Made by a program: the position numbers and the translations under genes. This document shows positions 11,877 to 22,414 of a stretch of 64,000 nucleotides of DNA, one piece after another. The DNA is taken from assembly GCA_963693285.1 (NCBI GenBank), contig OY848918.1, positions 19,417,484 through 19,481,483 on the forward strand. Reading direction: 5' to 3'. How positions within the stretch are numbered: position 1 is the first letter of the stretch; each line of letters starts with the position of its first letter. Source of the stretch: Xestospongia muta. Taxonomy: Eukaryota > Porifera > Demospongiae > Haplosclerida > Petrosiidae. The notes below the pieces were generated by a model. That model did no database searches and was not told the origin of the DNA. It saw nothing but the letters and a program-made list of their open reading frames with translations.

Positions 11877-12600
11877 GTTAAAAGTCAAGATTCTTGAAGC
11901 AACAGATACTTCTATGTTAGTACACCTAAAAAGTAAACAGGAACTGCATCATTGGAGAGCACAGAAACATAGAAATTGTTTTAGTTTCTTAGAGTTATAA
12001 CTCCAATTTATCATCCTTTGTATCATGGACTTGTTAATGGAGAGAATTTCAAGACTGAAACAATAGTGTCAACAATGATAATGATGCTCTTTAAACCATA
12101 TCCTTATTGCATTATGCATTTTTTTTTAATTAATAATATTATATTAAGAGTTAATCACCAACCATTTGTGGTTACAGTCAAGCATTCTTGTGGCTTTAGC
12201 TTGTATTGAGATTTTATAGTAAACAAAACACTTCAATCAGTTATTAATTACAAGTAACATCATATGGTTAGACCACTATGGCTCTCAGCTTTAATAATGA
12301 CCAGGTTTTCCGACTCTTTTTGGTGATATTTAAAACATGGATTGTAGAGTGTCCCACAAAGTACAAGAAATATTATGCCTGCTGAGAATAATCAAAAATC
12401 AATTTTAAAATATATATTGTGTCAAAACATGTACATATACCCAATATGTAGATACACAAACAAATAGCAAATTATTAAAGTTATGTAATATTATAAATAG
12501 GTTACATAATGACTAAATACAATAGAAACTACAAGCAATAGCATTAGTTAAACTATTTTCCTTGTGCATGTATAATTTAGTATTAAATTTATTAATACTA

Positions 12601-13149
12601 ATCTCTTGTTTGGAGTTGCTATACCCACACCGTATTTGCTCTATGCAAAGTGGGCAGCAATGCAAGACTAAATAATGTATAGACCCAAAATTCTTTAACT
12701 TGGAACGTAACTGTGATTATATTAGTTTCACAACATTTTTGACTAAGACAAGAAAGTATATCTAAACACTTGTCTTTGTTCTCCATAATTTTCAAACGTT
12801 TGGAAGTTGAGTAGTAAGTAATTATGGGTGTGTGATACTTACACCACTTATACCAGCCAGTACATACATAGTGTGAGTGTATATCTATTACATACAGTAG
12901 TAGTTAGTAGACAGATAGTATACTCTATCTTACGATAATAAGGTTATAGTTGATTTAGCTAGTAGAGTTTCATCATTGTAATGTAGTAATTATGTCACAT
13001 ACTTCCTGTATATCTACAGAAGTCTTGATATTAGGAATAGTGGTTAGTTGGAGAAAATACACTTATCCACACAACTACACTAAATAGTGTGGTTTTGTTA
13101 ACTTTCAAGGCAAACAATTGGTGTTAACAACATTAACTAAAACATCATT
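12601..13149 (+). promoter_or_regulatory. Decayed copy of the ankyrin-Roc-Death gene leader region
   Basis: The sequence from 'ctcttgtttggagttgctat' through the 'tagttagtagagttt' block to the 'atatctacag' acceptor-like site parallels the leader regions at 15400-16020 and 21780-22415. Those lead into real ATGs; this copy has lost the ATG exon. Close relatives lie at 16882-17286 (apparently identical over 12745-13149), 19399-19720 and 60737-61270. The repeated retention of this segment fits duplicated promoters, but promoter activity is inference. Confidence 0.55.
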
Positions 13150-15434
13150 AACTGGAAAGAATGCATGTAATTCTGATGAATGACCACTTTGCAAGTCAAA
13201 AGACTGTGTTATTTTACTCAATGTTGTATTGTCTACTCATACATCACTATACAGCCTGTAGCATAGGTTTATTTTGAATCTATTCATTCTTTAATTATTT
13301 TAATTATTAATTTTTAAATTGAGAATTCATACAAGACATTTGATTAGGAAATTGTAGCATAGCTTGATTATGACAGCAACTTTCATCCATATTAATAATT
13401 AAACTTCAATTCACTCAGGCTGCCCAATCCAATGTTTACACACTTCTATGACAGATCTTAAAGGATGAGTGTGAATGTTCCGGCACACACAATTAATGAA
13501 AATACGAGATTGTACCCATCAAATGTTTCCTCAGTGTTTCTTAATTTCATTGATACTCTGTGACTAGGACATTGATATTTCCACAGACTTAACAATATAT
13601 TTATATTTCTACAAACTATAAAAATAACTTAAGAAAAGACATTAATAGTCCTCTTAATTAGGACTGTTTTATGAGGAAAACAGTACTGTTGTGTATAGTT
13701 CAACTTTAATTGTCCACTAGTAATACATATTATTATATGTAGTCAGGTACTATTATACAATATAATAGAATACTCTAGTGTTAACAACTGTACAGTATTC
13801 AGTAAGTGTTTTGTATTTTTAATTATAAATATTGATTGCATTCCTTAGTAATAATCAAAAACTTACTCATTCCATATAAATATAAGGAAACATGTACTGA
13901 TGTATAAATTGTTAAATAATATCTTAGACAATCACTTAATCTGTCAAATGAAAAAATTATATTTCTTTCAAATGTCTATCTGTATTAAAATATAACTATG
14001 GAATAATAGATATATTATATAATTGTGTTACAGCTATAAAAAGAAAACATTACTCTCAGTTTAATATACATGATTATGTGTAGTACTGATCTCTTGTTAG
14101 AACTTTGATTATCTAAGAATGTACTAAAGAATTACTGTCACATTGATACATGTGTCCTTTATAATGAATGATACTGATAGTATATTGTAGAAGTATGTGA
14201 TAATATGTTAATGAGATGAATTTCGTTTTTGGAGATCTAGTTAATAGACTTATTGACATATAACTAGAAGTACTAATAGTAAGATAATGAGATGAATTTT
14301 CATTTATGAAGATGTAGTTAAATAGACTTATTGACATAGTCCTCCTAATTATGAGTGTTATGAAGAAACCAGTACTGTTGTGTATAGTTCTAATTTAATT
14401 TTCCATTATATACACTACCTGTATATTATAGTATATTAGTATATATAGTCATGTACTGTTAGTATGATAGAATACTCTATTGTTAACTGTACAGTCTTGA
14501 GGGAGTGTTTAGTGTTTGTAATTATAAACACTAATTGCATTCCTTAGTAATAATTCAAAACTTGAATGTGTCACAGAATGTCTAATTCCAAATGTCAAGA
14601 TATTGATCAGCAACTTCCTCATTTTCAGATGCATTAACAGCAATGCTCACAAGATACATTAATATCTTCACTAGGTATCTGGGTAATGTCTTTTCAAGCA
14701 CTCTTTCTTAGTTTATCTTTCACTCTTTTAATTTGTGTCAAATGACAAAAATTAATTCCTCTTAAATGACGCATTTGTAGAATGATAAATATATTATATA
14801 AATGTATTACAGCTATTAAAACACCATTACTATCAGTTTAATATACATGATTATGTATAGTATTAATGTCTTGTTACAAGTTTGATTTCTCTAAGAGTAT
14901 ACATGGAGAATTAGTGTCACATTGATACATGTGTCCTTTATAATGAATGATATTGATAGTATACTGTAGAAGTATATGATAATAGAAAAATGAGATGATT
15001 TTTATTATGGAGATCTAGTTAATAGACTTATTGACATATAACTAGAAATAATAACAAATACATGATTGTTGCTTAAATATGATACCGTCAGAATAATTCT
15101 AATTGAATGAGAACAATTTATGTGACAATCTCCTCTTCCAAAGAATCTAATGAAAGAATACAATGTTGTGACATAATAATGATAAATGACATTGCTTTTA
15201 TAGTTATTAAGTAACAGACCACACAAAGTGCACGTGGATAGAAAAACCAATGTTCTGTTACATTGAAACAGGATATATTATATCAACAATTTAGTCATAC
15301 ATAATTGTGTACTTGTTTATGATATTTAGTTCTGTATACTGAGGTAGCTACTGTGAATATTAATACATTGCTCTTTAATGTGAAATAATACTAATCTCTT
15401 GAGTTGCTATCCCCAGAACATTTTCACTTTAGAC

Positions 15435-15555
15435 AGTGTCTATTTGTCCGGCAGGAAATGTATACTTTTTTGTGTATTAAACTGATCCCCACCCCATAAA
15501 CCTAACCTACCTTTATACAACAAAGTATACATTTCCTGCTGGACAAATAGACACT
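15435..15555. mobile_element. Foldback MITE, AGTGTCTATTTGTCC ends
   Basis: The ends AGTGTCTATTTGTCC and GGACAAATAGACACT are perfect inverted repeats over 15 bases, and the pairing continues with few mismatches through 'gcaggaaatgtatac'. The unrelated centre holds 'actgatccccacccc'. The flanks repeat about 9 bases (ttcacttta) on both sides. The homologous place at about 12630 in the decayed leader copy lacks the element and gives a natural empty site. A sister copy at 21832-21943 occupies the same place in the downstream block. Confidence 0.85.
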
Positions 15556-15839
15556 ACATTCACTTTACGCAAAGTGGGCAACAATACAAAACTAATATCT
15601 AGACACTAAATTCTCATCTTTGGAATATAACTATGATTGTATAAGTTTCACAACATTTTTGACCAACACAAAATAGTTTATCTAAACACCTGTCTTTGTT
15701 CTTTCTATTTCCAAAACTCTACAAGTCGTAATTGTGTGTGTATGTGCGATACTTCGCCCACTTATATTAGCTTAGTAATTAAAATTGGTGGGCGTGTCAG
15801 AGTTGCCATAACAACCGCCAAACAACGCAGTCACACAAG

Positions 15840-16327
15840 AAGAACAGGTTAGTAGATCACACACTATACTATAATTTGGTTACAGTTGATTTAGTTAGTA
15901 GAGTTTCGTCATTCCGATGTAGTATATAGTTATTACTATCTATATCACCTACTTGCTCTATTGTCTATAGACACCTGACGTAAGAACAGTTACCATCTAA
16001 GGACCAACACTTTTCAAAATGTCTCAGTATAGTCTACTAAGTCTAGTAAGTCTATAATCTTTCTATTACTATGTCATTATCCCTATATATCACTGTGATA
16101 CTAACTAAACTCACATATCAGTGTTATTGTATAGACAGAATATCTTTCTAAAAGATAGTCTTAGTTATAAGGGCTGATCTGTATACTCACTATACTACAC
16201 TACATGATACATGTTGTCTTTATAATAGAATGAACAATTGTACTGGGCAGCTGTTGATGGAAACATTGAAGTAGTCAAATCTACTATTGAACAAGGTGGT
16301 GATGTAAACTATCATCGTCCAAACAGT
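15840..16327 (+). CDS. Orphan alternative 5' end: leader, ATG exon and first ankyrin exon
   Basis: This is the upstream duplicate of the start of the main gene. A leader exon ends at 15847 (acag|gttagt). The next exon (15971-16045) carries ATG at 16019 and encodes MSQYSLLSL before the donor gtaagt. The following exon, 16229-16327, is 99 bases in phase 0 and encodes one ankyrin repeat (start NEQLYWAAVDGN), ending at gtaagt. No further ankyrin exon follows in this block. Because all ankyrin exons here are 99 bases and phase 0, this start could splice to 22618 or 25331 and give an alternative N-terminus with one more or a substituted repeat. It may also be a dead duplicate; RNA evidence is needed. 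Confidence 0.65.
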
Positions 16328-16495
16328 GTAAGTTACTAGCTCTCAATATTTAAGTATATATCTCAACAGTAAAGCCTATTTTTCATATACAGTGTGTTTT
16401 TATAAATAAGTCTAAGATCCAATAATTATCATATCACTACACACTGTATCATCATTATAGTATGATGTTGGTTGAGCTATAATACATGAGATGGT

Positions 16496-16602
16496 CTAGT
16501 CTCGTCCCCAGACCTACTCACAAGCTAAAATAGGTCTGATCACACGAGTTGATTTTTGTGACCCCTACTTTAGCTTGCAAGTAGGTCTGGGGACGAGACT
16601 AG
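16496..16602. mobile_element. 107-base foldback element, 23-base perfect arms
   Basis: The arm 16496-16518 (starting CTAGTCTCGTCCCCAGACC) is the exact reverse complement of 16580-16602. Pairing extends inward with a shared AGCTAAA/TTTAGCT segment. It lies in the intron after the first ankyrin exon. The same element is present at the same intron place at 17515-17621 and 22885-22991, so it was inserted before the duplications. Confidence 0.9.
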
Positions 16603-16876
16603 GGATGGTATAAATTTAATATCACAAAACCCTGTGTGATTTTAATCAATAGTGTAAGAGTTTCTTTCATTTTCTGTGTCATCTCCTAATAATAAAAAGT
16701 GTTAATATTACTGACATGATGTGTACATTTGTTGATCTAATAACAATGTTTGTGAATTATTCTAACAGAGCCAGTCTATATCTATCATATAACACAAACT
16801 TATGAAAGACAATATTTTTATGAATTTACTTTTAATATAGCATTTGCAAAATAGATTTTCTGAAATTATTACAAGA

Positions 16877-17895
16877 CAAGAAAGACAAGAAAGTATATCT
16901 AAACACTTGTCTTTGTTCTCCATAATTTTCAAACGTTTGGAAGTTGAGTAGTAAGTAATTATGGGTGTGTGATACTTACACCACTTATACCAGCCAGTAC
17001 ATACATAGTGTGAGTGTATATCTATTACATACAGTAGTAGTTAGTAGACAGATAGTATACTCTATCTTACGATAATAAGGTTATAGTTGATTTAGCTAGT
17101 AGAGTTTCATCATTGTAATGTAGTAATTATGTCACATACTTCCTGTATATCTACAGAAGTCTTGATATTAGGAATAGTGGTTAGTTGGAGAAAATACACT
17201 TATCCACACAACTACACTAAATAGTGTGGTTTTGTTAACTTTCAAGGCAAACAATTGGTGTTAACAACATTAACTAAAACATCATTCAAACAGTCAAATC
17301 TACTATTGAACAAGGTGGTGATGTAAACTATCATCGTCCAAACAGTGTAAGTTACTAGCTCTCAATATTTAAGTATATATCTCAACAGTAAAGCCTATTT
17401 TTCATATACAGTGTGTTTTTATAAATAAGTCTAAGATCCAATAATTATCATATCACTACACACTGTATCATCATTATAGTATGATGTTGGTTGAGCTATA
17501 ATACATGAGATGGTCTAGTCTCGTCCCCAGACCTACTCACAAGCTAAAATAGGTCTGATCACACGAGTTGATTTTTGTGACCCCTACTTTAGCTTGCAAG
17601 TAGGTCTGGGGACGAGACTAGGGATGGTATAAATTTAATATCACAAAACCCTGTGTGATTTTAATCAATAGTGTAAGAGTTTCTTTCATTTTCTGTGTCA
17701 TCTCCTAATAATAAAAAGTGTTAATATTACTGACATGATGTGTACATTTGTTGATCTAATAACAATGTTTGTGAATTATTCTAACAGAGCCAGTCTATAT
17801 CTATCATATAACACAAACTTATGAAAGACAATATTTTTATGAATTTACTTTTAATATAGCATTTGCAAAATAGATTTTCTGAAATTATTACAAGA
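16877..17895 (+). repeat. Patchwork duplication: 405-base leader copy plus 604-base intron copy
   Basis: 16882-17286 appears identical to 12745-13149, which lies 4137 bases upstream. It is followed by 17292-17895, apparently identical to 16273-16876 (offset 1019) and containing the 3' part of the ankyrin exon and the intron foldback. The second ankyrin fragment (17295-17346) begins inside the exon without a frame-compatible acceptor, so it is not usable. Perfect identity means a very recent event or an assembly error. Confidence 0.85.
17515..17621. mobile_element. Foldback element, second copy
   Basis: It is identical to 16496-16602, carried along in the 604-base duplication rather than inserted independently. 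Confidence 0.9.
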
Positions 17896-18339
17896 TTTTA
17901 TGCCATGCTCATATTTACTCACTCACTGTCCTCATAAGTTTACAATCTACCAGAATGCTAATAAAACTCTGATAAGTATAGTAAAATGTTCTTCATTTGC
18001 CAAAATATTTTCCTCCAGCATTTTAATTAAAGATCTGACAATAGGCAGAACAATTCATTGTTATTTAAGTTTGCCAAAATTTATTTTATCTATATCATCT
18101 CCTTCCACAATTACCTATTACAGGTGTTACATTTAGCTGTGTATTGCCACATAAATAAATCTGTTTGCTGGTTCACACTTTATATAATAACAATATTCAT
18201 AACCTACTAATAATTTGATTAAGAATATTATGACAATGAATAAGATTAAGTTTGTAATTTTTATAACAAGAGTGACATTTTATATTCAGAGGTTAAACCA
18301 GTATGTTGTATATTTTATGATTACAAGCAAAACATACTG

Positions 18340-18428
18340 TATACCGGGATGTATTAGCGACGATAAAATTTGGCGGAATTGTAAAATTTTACAATTGTCG
18401 ATACTAAATTTGACGAATTAAGCACATG
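18340..18428. mobile_element. Truncated MITE (left half of the family at 23914)
   Basis: It begins TATACCGGGATGTATTAGCG and follows 23914-24000 closely, then breaks off after 'agcacatgg' into unrelated sequence. The right terminal repeat is missing. Confidence 0.75.
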
Positions 18429-18449
18429 GCTTGACCAACTTCAACCATA

Positions 18450-18641
18450 ACATTGCAATCCCCTCTGCCCATAGCGGTTCGTGGCTGACCATACAAACTA
18501 TTTTTAGACTCTTACTATAAATAGAACAACCTCTACTATAAATAGAAAATACAATAACAGTTAAGTAGTTGATTCAATCAAATTTTATCCCACACCACGC
18601 CCTTAGCGAGCAATTTTAGCATAACGGAGATAAAGGATTAA
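18450..18641 (-). mobile_element. piggyBac-type MITE fragment
   Basis: Read on the minus strand from the TTAA at 18638-18641, it parallels the first 150 bases of the 8821 element, including 'taagggcgtggtg' and 'ctatttatagtagag'. Its outer end begins with TTAATCC instead of TTAACCC. The other end is missing; it abuts the truncated MITE to its left. Confidence 0.7.
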
Positions 18642-19398
18642 TAATAATTAATAACAACATATGATACAGTACATCACTTACTAAATCGTTAACTTAGTAT
18701 TACCACAACTAGACACTTTATGTGCTCATTAGTCATAGATCAATTCTATTATTCTAACACCATCATAGGGTTCATGGACATCACTTCCTCTTCATCCTGC
18801 TCCTACCATTGACTGTCTTATTCAAACATCTAATTATCACCTGTCAAATGACAAAATTCAATTCTCTTAAATTATCTATCATTTATTTAAATATAACTAC
18901 AGAATATGATAGATATATTATATAAATTCGTTACTGCTATTAAAACACCATTACTATCAACTTAATAATGTACATCATTATATGTAGTACTGATGTCTTG
19001 TTAGAACTTTGAGTATCTAAGATCACATTTAAATGAACTAGTGTCACATTGATACATGTGTCCTTTTTAGTGAATGATACTGATAGTATACTGTAGAAGT
19101 ATAAGCATAATTATTATAATAAATTAATGAGATATCTCTTCATATATAGAGATCTATACAGTTATTGACATAATTAAAACTAGAAGTAATGATAAATATG
19201 TGATTGTTATGTAAAGATGACAATGTCAGAATAATTTTAAAAGAAAGAGAACATTTTCTTTTATAATCTCCTCTACCAAAGAATCTAATGAAGAATGTAA
19301 CATTATAACACAATAATGACTATAGCCATTACGTTTATTGTTATCAAGTGGTAGACTTTACTAAGCAGATGTTGATCATATATGATCATATAGTGTAT
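18642..19398 (+). repeat. Spacer between duplicated blocks, made of internal module copies
   Basis: 18650-18720 resembles 28700-28775 ('atgatacagtacatcact' and 'attaccacaac'). 18835-19370 is a diverged copy of the module at 13950-14330 and 14730-15240, including 'gtcacattgatacatgtgtcc'. No gene is supported. Confidence 0.6.
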
Positions 19399-21831
19399 AG
19401 TACATACATAGTGTGAGTGTATATCTATTACATATAGTAGTAGTTAGTAGACAGATAGTATACTCTATCTTACTATAATTAGGTTATAGTTGATTTAGTT
19501 AGTAGAGTTTCCTCATTCCAATGTAGTAGTTATTACTATCTAACTATGTCACCAACTTCCTGTATTATTTATAGACACCTTGATATTAGGAATAGTGGTC
19601 AGTTGAAGGAACTACACTTATCCACACAACTACACTAAATACTGTGGTCTTGTTAACTTTAAAAGTAAACTATTGGTGGTAACAACATTAACTAAAACAT
19701 CATTAACTGGAAAGAATGCATGTAATTCTGATGAATGACCACTTTGCAAGTCAAAAAGACTTTGTGTTAATTTACTCAATGTTGTATTGTCTACTCATAC
19801 ATCACTATACAGCCGGTAGCATAGGTTTATTTTGAATGTGTTCATTCTTTATTTTTTTTTATATTTTAATTATAACATTTACTAATGTAGAAAATCAAGG
19901 ACATAAAATTAAGAGTTCATACAAGACGGGTACGTTTGATTAGCAAAATGTAACATAGCTTGATTATGACAGCAAATTTCATCTATATTAATAATTAAAC
20001 TTCAATTCACTCAAGCTGCCCAATACAGTGTTTACACACTTCTATGACAGATTTTAGAGGATGAGTGTGAATGTTCCAACCCACACAATTAATGAAAATA
20101 CAAGATCGTACCCATCAAGTGTTGCCTCAGTGTTTCTTAATTTTATTGATACTCTGTGACTAGGACACTGGTATTTTCGATGACTTAACAATATATTTAT
20201 ATTTCTACAAACTATAAAAATAACTTAAGAAAAGACAATGATGGTCCTCTTAATTAGGACTGTGTTATGAGGAAAACAGTACTATTGTGTATAGTTCAAC
20301 TTTAATTGTCCACTAGTAATACATATTATTATATGTAGTCAGGTACTATTATACAATATAATAGAATACTCTAGTGTTAACAACTGTACAGTATTCAGTA
20401 AGTGTTTTGTATTTTTAATTATAAATACTGATTGCATTCCTTTGTAATAATCAAAAACTTACTCATTCCATATAAATATAAGGAAACATGTACTGATGTA
20501 TAAATTGTTAAATAATATCTTAGACAATCACTTAATCTGTCAAATGAAAAAATTATATTTCTTTCAAATGTCTATCTGTCATTAAAATATAACTATGGAA
20601 TAATAGATATATATATTATATAATTGTGTTACAGCTATAAAAAGAAAACATTACTATCAGTTTAATATACATGATTATGTGTAGTACTGATCTCTTGTTA
20701 GAACTTTGATTATCTAAGAATGTACTAAAGAATTACTGTCACATTGATACATGAGTCCTTTATAATAAATGATATTGATAGTATATTGTAGGTGTATGTG
20801 ATAAAATGTTAATGAGATGAATTTTTGTTTTTGGAGATCTAGTTAATAGACTTATTGACATATAACTAGAAGTACTAATAGTAAGATAATGAGATGAATT
20901 TTCATTTATGGAGATGTAGTTAAATAGACTTATTGACATAGTCCTCCTAATTATGAGTGTTATGAGGAAACCAGTACTGTTGTGTATAGTTCTAATTTAA
21001 TTTTCCATTATATACACTACCTGTATATTATAGTATATTAGTATATATAGTCATATACTGTTAGTATGATAGAATACTCTATTGTTAGCTGTATAGTGTT
21101 GAGGGAGTGTTTAGTGTTTGTAATTATAAACACTAATTGCATTCCTTAGTAATAATCCAAAACTTGAATGTGTCACAGAATGTCTAATTCCAAATGTCAA
21201 GATATTGATCAGCAACTACCTCATTTTCAGATGCATCAACAGCAATGCTCACAAGATGCATTGATATTTTCACTAGGTATCTGGATAATGTCTTTTTAAG
21301 CACTCTTTCCTAGTTTATCTTTCACTCTTTTAATTTGTGTCAAATGACAAAAATTAATTCCTCTTAAATGACCCATCTGTAGAATGATAAATATATTATA
21401 TAAATGTGTTACAGCTATTAAAACACCATTACTATCAGTTTAATATACATGATTATGTATAGTATTAATGTCTTGTTACAAGTTTGATTTCTCTAAGAGT
21501 ATACATGGAGAATTAGTGTCACATTGATACATGTGTCCTTTATAATGAGTGATACTGATAGTATACTGTAAAAGTATATGATAATAGAAAAATGAGATGA
21601 TTTTCATTATGGAAATCTAGTTAAGTAGACATTGTTGACATATAACTAGAAGTAATAACAAATACATGATTGTTGTTTAAATATGATACTAAGTAGTTGT
21701 TTATGATATTGAGTTCAACTATACTGAGGTAGCTACTGTGAACATTGATACAATGCTCTTTAATGTGAAATTAATACTAATCTCTTGATAATGCTATCCC
21801 CAGATCATTTTCACTTTACGCAGTGTCTATT

Positions 21832-21943
21832 TGTCCAGCAGGAAATGCATACTTTGTTGTGTATTAAACTGATCCCCACCCCCTAAACCTTAACCTACCT
21901 TTATACAACAAAGTATACATTTCCTGCTGGACAAATAGACAAT
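21832..21943. mobile_element. Foldback MITE, copy in the downstream block
   Basis: It is a diverged copy of 15435-15555 at the paralogous position. The left end is AGTGTCTATTTGTCCAGC and the right end is GGACAAATAGACAAT, with mutations in the outermost bases. Confidence 0.8.
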
Positions 21944-22139
21944 ACGTTCACTTTACGCAAAGTTGTCAACAATACAAGATTAACTAATCTCTAGTCTAGA
22001 CCCTAACTTCTCATCTTTGGAACATAACTATGATTCTATAAGTTTCACAACATTTTTGACCAACACAAAATAGTTTATCTAAACACCTGTCTTTGTTCTC
22101 TATAATTATCTCCAAAACTCTACAAGTTGTAATTGTGTG

Positions 22140-22414
22140 TGTGATACTTCCGCCCACTTATATTAGCCCAGTAATTAAAATCGGTGGGCGTGTCAGAGTT
22201 GCCATAACAACCGCCAAACAACGCAGTCACACAAGAAGAACAGGTTAGTAGATCATATACTATACTATAATTAGGTTATAGTTGATTTAGTTAGTAGAGT
22301 TTCGTCATTCCAATGTAGTATATAGCTATTACTATCTATATCACCTACTTCTTGTATTATCTATAGACACCTGACATAGGAACAGTGACCAACTAAGAAT
22401 CTAAACTTTTCAAA
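22140..22414 (+). promoter_or_regulatory. Leader and probable promoter of the ankyrin-Roc-Death gene
   Basis: A leader exon ends at 22243 (gaagaacag|gttagt) and the next begins at 22367 after 'tatctatag', 48 bases before the ATG at 22415. The region upstream holds 'cgcccacttatattagccc' and 'ggtgggcgtgtcagag', whose gcccac and gtgggc parts are inverted copies of each other and are conserved in the upstream duplicate at 15745-15800. No TATA box at a convincing distance was seen. Promoter function is inferred from position and conservation. Confidence 0.6.

Larger units (their letters stand above)
12860..18430 (+). repeat. Tandem segmental duplication, upstream block
   Basis: By-eye alignment pairs this block with 19399-24010. 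Matching landmarks include 'cccatcaaatgtttcc' (13517) with 'cccatcaagtgttgcc' (20111), the sequence around 14580 with 21180, the ATG exon at 16019 with 22415, and the end near 18215-18428 with 23789-23990. The offset falls from about 6.6 to 5.4 kb because this block carries an extra 1 kb insertion-duplication (16877-17895). The block also contains repeated internal modules, for example 13950-14330 resembling 14730-15060. Confidence 0.85.

Noticed and set aside
17295..17346. A third first-ankyrin exon
   Set aside because: Only the 3' part of the exon was copied. The acceptor and first 44 bases are missing, and the junction puts the sequence out of phase.
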